Shown: positions 46,780 through 58,204 of the stretch, one piece after another
Layout of the letters: the number at the start of each line of letters is the position of its first letter
Numbering within the stretch: position 1 is the first letter of the stretch
NCBI GenBank assembly: GCA_035222895.1
Contig: JAVYIG010007187.1
Coordinates: 1-64,000, forward strand
Length of the DNA: 64,000 nt
Source: Strongylocentrotus droebachiensis
Lineage: Eukaryota; Echinodermata; Echinoidea; Camarodonta; Strongylocentrotidae
Direction of reading: 5' to 3'
Notes under the pieces: generated by a model
What the model was told of the DNA's origin: nothing
The model's database searches: none
What the model saw: only the letters and a program-made list of their open reading frames with translations
Made by a program: the position numbers and the translations under genes

Positions 46780-47169
46780 TTATTTCACATACCTATTCTT
46801 GGAAGAATCAGAAACCCATCTTCCATCTCTCTTTAATAATCTGTCCGGGTCACGAATCGCTGCTGCTGCGGTAACACTAACACCTCCTGCTCTGAGACTG
46901 TGAAGACCAAACAACTCCGAATCCACTCCAATCGCTTCTAGAGAGTCCTTGAAAATTTCCCTGCATCTTGTATATGATAGCCTACCGCCTGTAAGCTTGA
47001 ATGAATTCAAGAAATTACAGAAAGACAACCTTTGAAAAATGAACTCATCCATCAACAAATCAACAATACCTGCACTATTCAAGTATTTATAAAGCATATT
47101 TACTGGGCAGGTGGCTTTCCCTGTTGCAGACACAACCACCCAAGATCCTTCTTGATGTGAGAAACACAA
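46780..47169 (-). pseudogene. Tyrosine recombinase C-terminal fragment (DIRS/Crypton-like)
   Basis: 129 open codons. Readable landmarks are VVVSATGKATCPVNML (residues 11-26), LSYTRCREIF (64-73), FGLHSLRAGG (87-96) and RLLKRDGRWVSD...NRYVK (110-129). HSLR supplies the conserved H-x-x-R (H90, R93), and Y127 is the expected nucleophile. In relatives I remember, the motif before the tyrosine is KRHGRW; here position 115 is Asp. Such domains belong to mobile-element recombinases that cut and rejoin DNA through a phosphotyrosine bond. Only the catalytic C-terminal part is present, so it is a fragment or one exon; AATAG|GTATGT at its end fits a splice donor. No element ends were found around it. Family call fairly secure; element type (DIRS, Ngaro or Crypton) is not. 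Confidence 0.7.
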
Positions 47170-47958
47170 AAATGGATATTAATTATTAACCTTACTGTTC
47201 AACAATTTGTCACATCTATGAAACCCTGCATACAAGCAAGTAAAACATAGTGCATGCATGTTCTTCAATCTTTAACATTCTGATTGTTGTATTTATCAAC
47301 GATAATTTCTACCTTGAACAAAATATTGTCTGGATTACTATAGATGAAAAAGAGCTGGATATTGAAAAAAAGCAAAGGCCAAAAAGGAGCAGGCCAAAAA
47401 AGGAGCAGATGGCCAACGAGGAACCACCAGAGTGGCTAGGGTATTTCATGCCTTGACATTTTTGATGGCTTGACCTTGAATGGGGGAACGATCCAATTAT
47501 TATCAGATTCCTACGAGACAGAAAATGTGTCAACCTGACTGGAATTTGGACACCAAAACTTTGAATTAAAACGGGGTAAATTGGCACTATAATTGTCTAC
47601 AAACCTATCAACTGTATGGGGACCCCAGATACTGTCTATGAAAGAAAAGAACAATTGTGATCCAGCCCAGTCATTAGACCAGGTTGAGGTTGGATACGCT
47701 GTTGTCTATTCACGAAAATATAGTGGCGAAAAGTAGGATTAGTATCAGGATTAGGATACAACTCCGCAGGGCCCCCGAGCATCTGTAGGGCATAACTTTG
47801 CCTCTGACGGATCTCGATTTACGGCGCTTTGTCGCTGCACTGTTTCGGGCAGCCCGTATTTGTAAATAATAAATGCTTTAAAAATTCAACCAAAATGTAA
47901 AAGACTACTGTCTCATTCATAGTCTCTCTCTCATCCAACAACACCAAGATACCCACAA
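47170..47958. other. Unique DNA
   Basis: Contains a short Lys/Glu-rich frame (47250-47456) without recognisable homology. GC is locally higher at 47760-47850. No upstream part of the recombinase was found here. Confidence 0.4.
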
Positions 47959-48288
47959 TTAAAGGCATCGTTTAACAATGTTAAATCTGAGATGCACGGC
48001 CCTACATGATATCAGCGTCTTTGATATGATGTAATATTGAAGCCCTAAACAAAATTGAGCTTTAAAATGATCAAGAAGTGCTTAAAAAAATAAAACTTCA
48101 TTGAGTGACCGGTTTTACCATACTCGTTTCCCCCAATAGCTCTGTAGTGTTATGAATCAGACGGGCGATTGGCTTGTTAAAGTCATGGGGTTCCTGACTG
48201 ACCTAAAGATTTATAATTATGATTGCAGCATGAGCTAAATCCAGGATTTTGTTTCAGAATCTGAGACAAAGTTAACTGATCCCTTTAA
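47959..48288. mobile_element. MITE family C, copy 1
   Basis: 330 bp starting TTAAAGGCATCGTTTAACAA and ending GATCCCTTTAA, so the termini are imperfect inverted repeats with TTAA outermost. The whole sequence matches 55472-55831 in the opposite orientation (shared GCATGAGCTAAATCCAG, ACCGGTTTTACC and CTGAGACAAAGTTA). Confidence 0.8.
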
Positions 48289-48591
48289 GGACAATTACAA
48301 GTTCTGGATTTCAATCTAAGCCAAAAAGGATAACAAGAATTAACTGGTTGTCTTCCCTGTCTCTCCTCGGCTAGATCACTACAGAGTTCATATTAGTTAT
48401 AACACAATACTCAACGTAGCTGGAAATAGTTAGTTTGTGTCTCTTGGTCGAAGGTCAAACTTCTCTGCACAATACGCCGGAATCAGTTTAAGAGAGAAAA
48501 GGGCAAACATCTAGAAGGGATGAGCAACATGGTGAAGTTGTTATAAAATATCTTAAAGAGTTTATTCGGCTCATGGCTTCTACCTCCTTCT

Positions 48592-48611
48592 CCCCCCCCC
48601 CCCCCCCCCCC
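48592..48611 (+). repeat. Poly-C run (20 bp)
   Basis: Uninterrupted C, following a T/C-rich stretch; an i-motif or G-quadruplex former. Confidence 0.9.
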
Positions 48612-49136
48612 AGGTACTCTATACTGTCTTCTACTTCTAAGCTCTACTGTGCACTTCTATACTCTACTCCCTCCCAAATCAATTTTACATCACTTTTTAT
48701 ATGCCACTAATCTCTGGATTATCCCTGTATCCCAAACCCAGCCCCAAATACACTGTTCAATCCCAAATGAGCTTTTAATTTATGCACAAGTCAATTAAAT
48801 CCTTTTGCCCAATCAGTAATTATTATCCACAAAGTGACCTTTTCTATTTCCCTATCTTGTGTGTCCTAGAATCTCCCAAAATATTATTACCCCCGGTGCG
48901 AGAATTGTTTTGATATAGTTCTATAATGGGAGCAAGCCTTCTTTTCTTTCCCTTCTCCTTTAAACATACTCTCGTTCCAAAACTTCCAACCTATAAAACA
49001 CACAAATTCCTTTAATCTTAATTTGTTAGACATGCTCCCATTAACAAAAATTCACCTTGACCAACCCTTTTACATCCAGCTCCTTCTTTTTATCATATTT
49101 CGTTATTCCTACAATCTCACCTTTTTAAAAACTGGG

Positions 49137-49152
49137 TATATATATATATATA
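49137..49152. repeat. (TA)n microsatellite
   Basis: Eight TA dinucleotides. Confidence 0.9.
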
Positions 49153-49300
49153 CCTCTTTCTTTTCTGTCTTCATTTCTCTCTCTATAAATATCCCTCTTT
49201 CTCACTCTTTCTTTATTTCTTCCTTTCTCACTCTTTCTTTCTATCTCTATCTCTTTCCACTTCCATATCCTACTTAAAGACCAAGCAGTTACTAACCTCT

Positions 49301-50329
49301 TTTCAGAGATCTGGGCACTCGAACCCATGTCCTCCTTTTTGTTCTGGTTTTCAAGGTTGTCTCTTCCACAGTGTGATCCATGTGACGATGATGTTGAAAG
49401 AAGCCTTTGTTTGGAATCACTGACCTCTCTCATGGAAACTGTTTGACACTTGAATTATGAAGACCCAGGCATCTGGTTTGACACTGCACAGATGAGAAGC
49501 AAGTTTCATGGAGTCAGTATGGTAAGATAAGCATGTTAATTAGCATTGTTTTGCCTGTCCAAAATATACATTTGCTTGCAGGAATTAATGTAGAGGTCTT
49601 GGAAGTATGTAGAATACAACACCAATGTTTTCTGCACATCTTTATATACTTATTTGGCCAAGTTTGGGGGTAGGGAAAGCCCAAAACACGAAAAAGTATT
49701 CTACTTATATGCCTGCATCATGGTAAGTATGTATATTTGTGTTGGTATCTCTTTACTTTCTCTTCTTTCCTCCCTTACTAACTACCATTCTTTTCTTTAA
49801 CCAGAGGCTTATTGCAATATTTGCTAGCCACTAATTTGATTGTGAAACAGAATGAGAGCATTGAGTGAAAATAGTTTTTTTTGTATAAGATTTTTTTCAA
49901 AACAATCCACATTCATCAACTCGATGGACTTGTTAACAATAAGATATGCCTTATATGTTTTCGATGTCTGATGAAAGTGATCCATATTTTTTGTAAATAT
50001 CCAGTACTCTTCAAGAAATGAGCTGGTATTTCCCTGTTAAAAGACAATTATCTGTCGTTTAAGTCAGACATGACATGCTTAAACAGAAGTGAAGGCTATA
50101 TTATGATAGTTCAATGTGCACGGTATCTCACTCCTACAAAGTAATATTAGACAGCTTTGAGATACATGTTCAACATCAAAGCCAATTACTAATGCAATTG
50201 AACTTCATTGCATTATTAACCACAAAATATGAGCAAATATTAGCACTACAAGTATGACTGTAAACTGTATTTGCATCTATTCAAATAGTCTGAGAGATGA
50301 GCTCCAATCTTGTCTCTTTATATTAGGAC
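49301..50329. other. Unique DNA with a possible ~215-bp exon
   Basis: 49307-49521 is bounded by CTCTTTTCAG and G|GTAAGA. All three frames contain stops, so if transcribed it would be untranslated or long non-coding RNA. Confidence 0.25.
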
Positions 50330-51400
50330 AAGAATTAAGATACCGAGACACCTATGTTTATCAGCGGGTTTTACACCTTCGTTTACTGATGATGCAGATA
50401 AAACTGATATTTTCTAACTTTCCAACAAGTCCTCACGAGTCCGAGACTTAGAAATGATTATCAGAAGATCTAACGCAATACATGTCCTAGTAACTGAGAG
50501 GCATGAAAGACACTGATGATTATGAGCATACACATCTTAGAAATCAGATGTGCTCAATATTTCATTCACTGGTATTGTGGAAGTCCTCAAAGGCCCACTG
50601 CACTACTTGTAGCTACTTGCGTCCTCTATATAACACACAATGCCTAATAGGTGATCATCGGTCCCCCATGATCCTCTTTTTCTTATATTAATTAAGAGCT
50701 GAGTTGATGAGATAACGCCTGTCCAGTGACCTTGCAGTGTGGTATAATCCCTCCTGTAAACTAGTACATATAGGCTTTAAAAGTATGAGGACACTGATGA
50801 CTTTTACCATGCACATCTGATTTTATATCAGATATGGTCAGAATAATTCATTTACTAGTATTGTGGAAATCTTCAAAAGTTTGAGGACACACTGATGATT
50901 AAGCATGCAAATCTAATAAGTCAAGTGTGATGATTTGTGAATGTCCTCATGACTCTGAGGCTTACAATGCAGCTCAAGTATCCAATGAGTTCATGTCATC
51001 GTAAAATGTCAGCAAATAAAAACTGACTAGCATTGTGGATTAATTGTCCTAGTAAGTATGAGGCTTACAAGACACCTATGATAATCAGCATGCAAACCTA
51101 ATACCTTGAAATGTGGTCAGTATAAAGATAGAATTGATTCACTGGCTCACTGGCTTTGTGAAACTCCTCACGAGTCTAAGGCTTGAAAGACACTTGTGAT
51201 TATCAACGATCTAATGAACCTGGATGTGTTAAACTAAGATATGATCAGTATATATAGATGTAACTGATTCACTGCGTTGTAAAAGTCCTCTTCAGTCGAG
51301 GCTTGGCAGACACCTGTAACAGTTAGGTGTGAACGACCAATTTAATAGACCTTGAAGTATTCAGAATGCAGATAAACTGACTCACTAGAACCTAGAACCA
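50330..51400. repeat. Degenerate tandem repeat field, ~110-130-bp unit
   Basis: Recurring order of words: GTCCTCA(C/T)GA(G/C)TC, GAGGCTT or GACTTA, GACAC(T/C)TGATGATTA, GCA(T/C)..CATCT or CAAATCTAA, GATGTG(C/G)T, ATTCACT(G/A)GTATTGTGG. Clear anchors occur at about 50430, 50500, 50790, 50885, 50955, 51050, 51165 and 51290. Strongly diverged, so an old array. Confidence 0.65.
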
Positions 51401-51796
51401 AAGCGGCATTTGGTGGTTCCCCCTGCAGCTAATCTCTGCATATTCTCCTGCATTATATATGATTTGATCTTAGTTTAGTAATATAGCTTACTCTGCCCTT
51501 GAATATCCACTTATAATTCCCATGATGATCCTTTCTAGCAACACCTAAAATATATCGCTGTTTATGAGCACACTTACCATTTAAAAACAGGGTTGACTTT
51601 TTATGAGGGGCCTGCCAATTAAACCAGGGACAAGAAAGACACATGCAGACAAAAGCCTTCTCTGCAAACTATTGCGGGACGATAGTGTTCAGTAGCACAT
51701 CCTTAATGTACACTACTGACACTACCTCAGAAGTCCTGCAAAAAGTATTCTAAATGCTTTATGGCCCATTGGAACAGGTCCTCATGAAATCAACAT
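51401..51796. other. Unique DNA
   Basis: No gene or repeat recognised. Confidence 0.35.
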
Positions 51797-51876
51797 GCCA
51801 GTGACCAAGTTGCCCCGGTCAGAAGAGCGTCTGCCTGTCAAACTAAAGGTCATGGATTCCAATCCAACTCCGGCAG
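51797..51876 (+). repeat. tRNA-derived sequence, probable SINE head
   Basis: The order resembles a tRNA: an A-box-like stretch (GTGACCAAGTTGCCCCGGTC), an anticodon-arm-like CTGCCTGTCAAAC as in tRNA-Asp(GTC), and a B-box-like GGATTCCAATCC. Pairing of the acceptor stem is not evident and there is an expanded 5' part, so a SINE relic is more likely than a working tRNA gene. Confidence 0.5.
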
Positions 51877-53707
51877 ATGAGTGAAGCATTAGTCAGCTAT
51901 TACTAGAACCTCCCTTATTCTATACACTCGGCCTAGGTAACAATCCTCCAGATAGGATGTTAATTGGAGGTCTCATATGAGAGCCACCACCTGTGCATGA
52001 AACCAGGAAATCAGTGGAAGTGTTGCACCTGCACAAGACAGGAAGGAAAGAGGGTTATAGTGATTAAGTTGTTTTGTCCCCTCCTAGGCACTGAGAATGG
52101 TAGATCATTTCAGGCCATCCTTTCAATTCATTCTTTAAGAACAGTAGAGCACATTTTGCCACATCTTTAAATTCATTCTGTCTGAATGTCAAAGCATCCT
52201 TGAAAAGGTTCATAGAGTTGATTAGCCAAAAATTTCTGACTACATTTTCAAATATATTTTCTTGTGAGACCTATTGCTTCAAAAGACAGCAGGCTTGTCA
52301 GAGGAGTGGGAGTGAAGCTTAGCCATAGCTGGGAGAGTGGCAGTCCTAACTGGTCGACATAATGGGAATGTACAAAGAGGATAATCTTCTTCAAGGAAAC
52401 AAAATGGAGTGACTAGGAATGTGTGGAAACTGTTTCGACATAAAAAAAGATCACATGTTCGACTTATATGGTGTAAACATTAGGAACGTTCCAGTCAGGC
52501 TGGATCTGAAGAATCCAATAAAATGAACTGAGGGGAGGATATTGTTGCAAAACAAGGAAAGGAAATCTTTGAGCTCACTTGGATAACAACATCAAGGATT
52601 TAGCTTCTTCTTAACGTCTTCATGTTCTCATCAACATTTTCAAGAGCACATCACCACATGAGTTATTTAACAACAGGCCACGTGATAAGGTTATCATCAA
52701 CAGAAATAGAGTCTACAAGAAATACAACATCAGCGTCCAAGCTTCCTCGCTTCCAAGCTTCCTCTCTTCAAAATATGTGGATTACTGATCTGACCTATGG
52801 ATAGGCTACAAGCTAGAGTAATGTATCACATTTCTTTTCAGGAGCGACACAAGGAGGTACAAAATCAAGAGCCCAGCAAGAGCTTTAGGGAGAATTCCTA
52901 ACATCAAAAGAAAGCAGAAATGTTAGCAAGATTCAGGAAGATGATGCCACAATGTCATCAGTGACCGTGTCTACTGGAATAATCGATTGGAAGAATAGTA
53001 TCATCGATGACAAACCAACTCACTGGATTAGAGAGGCTGTATACAAATGGAATCAGAACATGACTGGATTCATGACGTGAAAGAACAGTAATTATTTTCT
53101 TTGTATATTCCCATTCGCCCATCCTCTCCGACTGCCATTCTTACAGCTACATCTATTCATCACCACCAGTCATCTGATGAAGCCTGCCATCGCTGTAGAC
53201 AATAGTCTCATTCAACAAGGAAATCTAAATGTATTACAGAATTGGTTTAATGGTATAGCATTCGGGAGCCATCTCTTCAACCGATAGAGAATTCAGTTAT
53301 CATTTCTCTTCATTTTATAGGAATGAAGACCTTTTTGGTCTGCCCCCTGCTATTGGAACCATGTACTTTCAAATACCTGGAAGGGTTCTGCAACTTCTGC
53401 CAATGCTCGATCCTGCATCCTGCACTAGGACAGGACTTGCCTGGAGGAAGATTCTCCAACAATGTGTTTATAAAGCATAAGGCCATCTCTTCATTCACTA
53501 TGCATAACAGATACCAGCTCATATGTCCCTTTAATTCATTCTCTAGGAATGATATATATGAAGTATATTGGGTCATCCTTTTATATCATTCTCTAAGAGA
53601 CCGTTCCATTCATTCATTCTCTAATAATGAGAGAGACAATCGAGCAAGGCTTAGATGAAGTAGGGCAGATATAGAGAGCTTTGTGAGAAGGTGAGGTCGG
53701 GTGGAAT
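51877..53707. other. Unique DNA
   Basis: No protein similarity seen. Splice-like signals occur: an acceptor TTTCTTTTCAG at about 52833-52843, an acceptor CATTCTTACAG at ~53146 and CATTTTATAG at ~53320. They are discussed as a possible non-coding transcript. Confidence 0.3.
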
Positions 53708-53970
53708 GAGAAGAGAGAGGGAGAGAGAGAGAGAGAGATAATGAGATATATAGAAATATCGAGTTAGGGAGAGGGGTATAGAGAGAGTTTGGGAGAGAGG
53801 AGGAAGGGAAAAAGAGGAGGGAAAGAGGAGAGAGAGGGAGAGGGAGAAAGAAGAGAGAGAGAGAGAGAGAAAGAGAAGAGAGAGAGAAAGAGAAGAGAGA
53901 GGGGGAGAGATAGCGAGATAGGGGGTTAAGGAGAGGGGGAGAGATAGCGAGATAGGGGGTTAAGGAGAGG
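53708..53970 (+). repeat. GA-rich simple repeat with a short direct repeat
   Basis: Long GAGA tracts. At the right end GAGAGATAGCGAGATAGGGG is present twice, 41-42 bp apart (about 53905 and 53946). Polypurine, so able to form triplex DNA. Confidence 0.9.
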
Positions 53971-55471
53971 GAGGGCATGTGGCTGATCAGGTAAGTATAA
54001 ATATCTTCTACAATATTATAGGGATGGGAGCAAAATTATTTTGGTGAATATACAGGCAGATGCTAAAACATGGCTCTTATCATGCTGGCTCTTAGAAACT
54101 TGTACCATCTGTTCAGTACCTAACCTTTTGTTTGATGAGTCAGAGTAATTTAGGTGCCATCCAGCTTCCAGGAGAGAAGTCAGTGAATTCAGACAAAAGC
54201 TTCTTTCTGCATCATCAGATCATGGACCACACTTGGGAAAGTCAACCATGAAGCAGAACATCAAGGAGAACATGGGTGAGTGATTCTCAGATACCTCTTA
54301 AAAGAGTTTGGTTTCTTCTTGGCCTTTACTTAGGATATCCTACCTCTTAATATTTTCACTTTTCTCCTCCCTTGTTTCCTTTCTTCTCCTTTCTCTTGTC
54401 CTTTGCTTTCCTCTACTTCTCCTTGTTTTCTCCCATTCATTTCCTTACCTTAAACCCTCTTTCCCCATTCACTTTCCTTGAATCTGTCCATCATATGGCC
54501 ACTCTGTCAAGATTGAGTAGAGTGACATGTAAATCTAGAAAAGTCAATTCCTACATGTGTCAGAAAAAAATTCTGTGAAGAAACCTTTTGATCAGGTCAA
54601 GTGTGGTGCATTTCAGGTGCTCATATGCATGTACATGTAAATCACAATGCTGCTTGTTGCTGTCATATGTTGTTACCGAGTTAAACACATAGTCTGATAC
54701 TGTAGATCTCTGATGGAGAAATTACTCCATCTCAATCACATGATTTCCGAAGAAGAGAGTGTATGTAACATGTGTAACTACCTCTCCCCGTACAATAGGA
54801 CTAAGGAATTATTAACCTCCTTCTAAATTATCACTAAAAGTTTGAGCTCTTGCAATGTTGAAATAACGCAAATGACGCATAGATAATCATTGTTAGCAGA
54901 TCTGTTTCCCCTACAAAGGTAGGTCTATTATATACTCCCTATATTACTATAGAACATTATTGAAAGGCTCCACAATAATGCAGCCTTATACTGCTGAATT
55001 ATAGCATTATATGATGGGAAATTTCTGTGATTGAACAATGATAGCTAAAAGTAGCATCAAGCAAAATGACTATTAAAGCTAACAGTCATTAAAGCTCATC
55101 AACTGATCATGAATTGATGTTGGTCCTGGAAAGGATGAGACAACGACTACCCAACTAGAAAGTCAATTCTGGATTACTGCTAGTGGGATCTCCATATCAT
55201 AAAAGTCTCTACTAAATATTCTCAGAGCACACAGTAGTTGTATATGAAGCAGAAGGGAAACTGCTCATTATGATCAGCATCAATTGGATCATTCATTTTA
55301 GAAGGAAAATATTTCTGAAAACAAAAATGCTCATTCTGAATAATTCCGGCGTACCAGGAATATGGTGCAAAGAAGGATATCAAAATTCTTCTTACAAATG
55401 AATGCCAACTATGTGAATCTGCAACAGCTACAATATCCCCATGTTGTCATTTTCCCCCACCACAATGGTCT
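53971..55471. other. Unique DNA
   Basis: Contains CAG|GTAAGTA at ~53990 and ATGG|GTGAGTG at ~54274, preceded by TCCAGCTTCCAG at ~54172. These are good splice-site matches without an accompanying reading frame. Confidence 0.3.
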
Positions 55472-55831
55472 TTAAAGTGATCCGGTAACTTTGTCTCAGA
55501 TTCTGAAACAAAATTCTGGATTTAGCTCATGCTGCAATGATAATTATAAACCTTTAGGTCAGTCAGGAACCCCATGGATTTTACAAGCTGATCGCCTGTC
55601 TGATTATCAAGATATTTTATGATTGAAATAACAAATTTTACACTACACTCTATTCTACACTCTATTGGGGAAAACGAGTAAGGTAAAACCGGTCACTCAA
55701 AGATTTTTACTTTTTTGAGGCACTTCTTGATCATTTTGAAGCGCAATTTTTTTAGGGCTTCAATATTACACCATATCACGGACACGGAGGCTGTGTATCT
55801 CAGAATTAACATTGTTAAACGATCCCTTTAA
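55472..55831. mobile_element. MITE family C, copy 2 (inverted relative to copy 1)
   Basis: Starts TTAAAGTGATCC and ends GATCCCTTTAA. Reverse-complement match to 47959-48288, somewhat longer (360 bp) through small indels. Confidence 0.8.
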
Positions 55832-55837
55832 AAAGCT

Positions 55838-56134
55838 CCCCCCCCCCCCCCTTTCAATCTTGGACTACACAAGTTACAATCTCCCCTTCTCCCAAGTCCA
55901 TCTCGGTATGGATAAACTTCAATCCTACTCTAATCAATGCTAATGTTAAGGTGCATAATTTGAATCCCCCAACCATTTTGTAATGCACAAGTTCAATCCT
56001 CTATCAATCCCTTCTATCACCCCAGCCACTTTTGGGGTTACGAAGATTCCATTCATTTTGGGATGCAGGGGTTTAATTTGCCCCTTTCCATCTTGGGATG
56101 CATAAATTTGAATTGCCCCAACCCCAACCTCTAT
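55838..56134. repeat. Poly-C run and degenerate C-rich repeats, left part
   Basis: 14 C at 55838-55851, then irregular repeats of the type TTGGG(A)TGCATAAATTTGAA(T)CCCC(AA)CC every ~50-60 bp. They continue after MITE E at 56355. Confidence 0.6.
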
Positions 56135-56354
56135 TAGGCCTAAAAAAAAGATGTTGTATTGCCCTTCGCGAAAGACCCAAAAATGTTGAAATCGACGGTC
56201 GGCTTTTTAAAGAGGTTTTAAAAAAAAAAAAATTATATCAAGAAAAAAATGTATTGAAGCATTCAAAACTGAAAAATATCAGCCCAAAGAGGGAGTTTAA
56301 AAAAAAAATGTTTTGGCACTTAAAGGGCAATACAACATTTTTTTTTAGGCCTTA
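56135..56354. mobile_element. MITE family E, single copy
   Basis: ~220 bp with terminal inverted repeats of ~30 bp: TAGGCCTAAAAAAAAGATGT at the left, continuing TGTATTGCCCTT, and AAGGGCAATACAACAT...AGGCCTTA at the right. The interior is A-rich. It sits within the C-rich repeat field, whose pattern resumes on the other side (TATGGGATACATAAATG). No coding capacity. Confidence 0.7.
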
Positions 56355-57149
56355 TGGGATACATAAATGTTAATTTCCCTCCCAAAATCGATTTGAGGAT
56401 GCAAAGTTTTCAATCCCCTCCCATCTGCCATCAATCTCTGGATGTAGATCCCCTATATCCAACTTGGGTTGAACAAATTTGAACCCTTAACCATTTTGGG
56501 GTGCACAATCTCAACCCCAAAATAAAATTAAATAAAATGAATTAGGAAACTATCGTAAGGATGTAAATTTCACAGACTGACTAGGAAATGCCTGATTTGT
56601 TTGAGGGTGATGGAATAATCACCAAGACCTACATCCAGGAGCCAGAAAAAGATCCCATTCGCTTCCATGGAAGAACTTTGATATGTCTCTGTCTACATAA
56701 GAGTCTTACCAGGTTTTCAAAGTAATAGGACCTTCTTGTCTTCTCTGAATGAAGTGCAAAATCAATGTAACTAAAATAAATGAGATCTGTGGCAACGAAG
56801 AAAAAAAACTTCATGCAGATATAACACTCTCTATGCCCTAGGCTACCCATGAACCCGGTTTAAAATTAGTGTAATTTCTATTCTTTATGTTTTAGGAGTA
56901 ATTCCTCTCAATTTCAGGGAAATGTAAACAGCTAGTGCAAGTTACATTGATTACCTCCTAGTGTACTTAAGGTGAATGATAAGTGACTTCTCTTGCAATG
57001 ATATAAATTTTAGTTTGGAGAAACAAGTCACGTTTTATAACCTCCTCATGTCAGAGCAAACGGGTTGCCATAAAGTGAAATAGTTTCTAGCAAACAATGG
57101 TTTGATGCAAAACTTCACACCATACAGATACAATTCCCTCAAAGACTTC
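56355..57149. other. Remaining C-rich repeats, then unique DNA
   Basis: The degenerate 'dull C-rich' repeat words fade by ~56520. From there to 57149 nothing is recognised; no 3' LTR of the adjacent gypsy element could be found. Confidence 0.4.
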
Positions 57150-57289
57150 TACTGGGTGTCTGTATCATGTATGATATGGGTTCTTGGCACTTTCCGATTA
57201 CAGTTGCTGGTTTCCTGATCTAGCATTGTCACTTTCTGACCCAAAGGCAGTGGGAGTAAATCTCTAACTCCTCTTACATCAAATACTTC

Positions 57290-58200
57290 CTTCTGCCTTT
57301 CTTGGCACTGTTAGAGTTTCTCATAGACTTCATCACAGTGTGGTGAGTGATTCACCTTCATGGGTAGGTTACTCCTGAACTTTCTCCCTTGTAGTAGTTC
57401 AGCTGGTGTTGGTAAACTACTGTCAATCAGGGTAGTTCTCAAACATCTTCACTTTCTTCAGAATTGCTTTGACTGTCTGGATTGCCCTCTCTCTACAAGT
57501 CCATTGCTCTGTGGATAATGAGGACTTGATGTCACATGTTGATTATTCCACTTCTCTGTGAAACTCTTGTGTTTTGAACTAAAGAATTGTGGTCCATTGT
57601 CACTAACGATCTTCAAGGGTATGCCTTGCTCACTGAATATGTTCTTTCAGATTCGGACAATAGTCGAGCTGGTGCCACCACCTCTGATCTTCCTCACGAC
57701 AGGAAACTTAGACAGGTAGTCGATGATGATGATATACTTGTCACCTTCAAAGTGGAACAAGTCCGTTCCAACTGTTTCCCACGGATGATGGGGTACTTCA
57801 AGCTGAAGTAACGCCTCCTTTGACTGGGCCTTCTGTAACTCATTGCATGCTTGGCAAGAGCTCACCATCTATCCAATTGCTTTGGACAATCCATCCCAGT
57901 AAACACATCTTCTTGCCTTGAATTGTGTCTTTGTCATTTCTTGAAAACCTGCATGAAGACTCGGTGTCAATTCCTGCTGCATAGGCTTGGGTATGAAGAT
58001 TCTTTCCCCCTTCATAATGAGACCATCTTCTACTTCCAAGGAATAATAATAATAATAGTTCGTCCTTATATAGCGCATTTCAGGACCGCAGGCCCTCTCA
58101 AAGCGCTTTACAGATATATATTTATATCTCTGCACGACCAGTAGTGACGCAGTTCTTTTGGAACTTCCTTCACGTCTTCAGGCCAGCCAGTTAGGATTAC
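57290..58200 (-). pseudogene. Ty3/gypsy integrase pseudogene (second element)
   Basis: Minus strand: zinc-finger region LHAGFQEMTKTQFKARRCVYW...SCQAC, where the second His of the usual HxxxH pattern is Phe. Then come GTDLFHFEGDKYIIIIDYLSK (first catalytic D), KIVSDNGPQF (second D) and HYPQSNGLVE (E). A frameshift lies at ~57650 between the first two catalytic blocks, and others follow. A LINE tail is inserted at 58041-58140, upstream of the zinc finger. Integrase would join the cDNA to host DNA; this copy cannot. Confidence 0.82.
58041..58140 (-). mobile_element. CR1/L2-type LINE (or LINE-tailed SINE) 3' end inserted in gypsy integrase
   Basis: Minus strand: CTGTAAAGCGCTTTGAGAGG, then GCGCTATATAAGGACG and a (TTA)n tail. 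This ending is widespread in vertebrate and marine invertebrate CR1/L2-related repeats. It interrupts the gypsy reading between KELRHYW and LEVEDGLIMKG, so it is younger than the gypsy copy. 5' truncation is typical of LINE insertion. Confidence 0.75.
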
Positions 58201-58204
58201 CTAC

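Larger units (their letters stand above)
48289..49300. other. Unique, pyrimidine-rich DNA
   Basis: Holds a 20-bp poly-C run (48592-48611) followed by CAGGTACTC, a (TA)n tract (49137-49152) and a C/T-rich stretch to 49270. The apparent protein frames are Ser/Leu/Phe-rich products of that composition. Confidence 0.5.

Noticed and set aside
49023..49433. Frames of 84 and 102 codons over the pyrimidine-rich segment
   Set aside because: Low-complexity composition explains them; no domain or conserved motif.
51797..51876. Functional tRNA gene
   Set aside because: The acceptor stem does not pair, the 5' part is too long, and no T-run terminator follows closely.
53610..53978. 122-codon Ser/Leu/Pro-rich minus frame
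   Set aside because: Direct translation of the GA-rich simple repeat.
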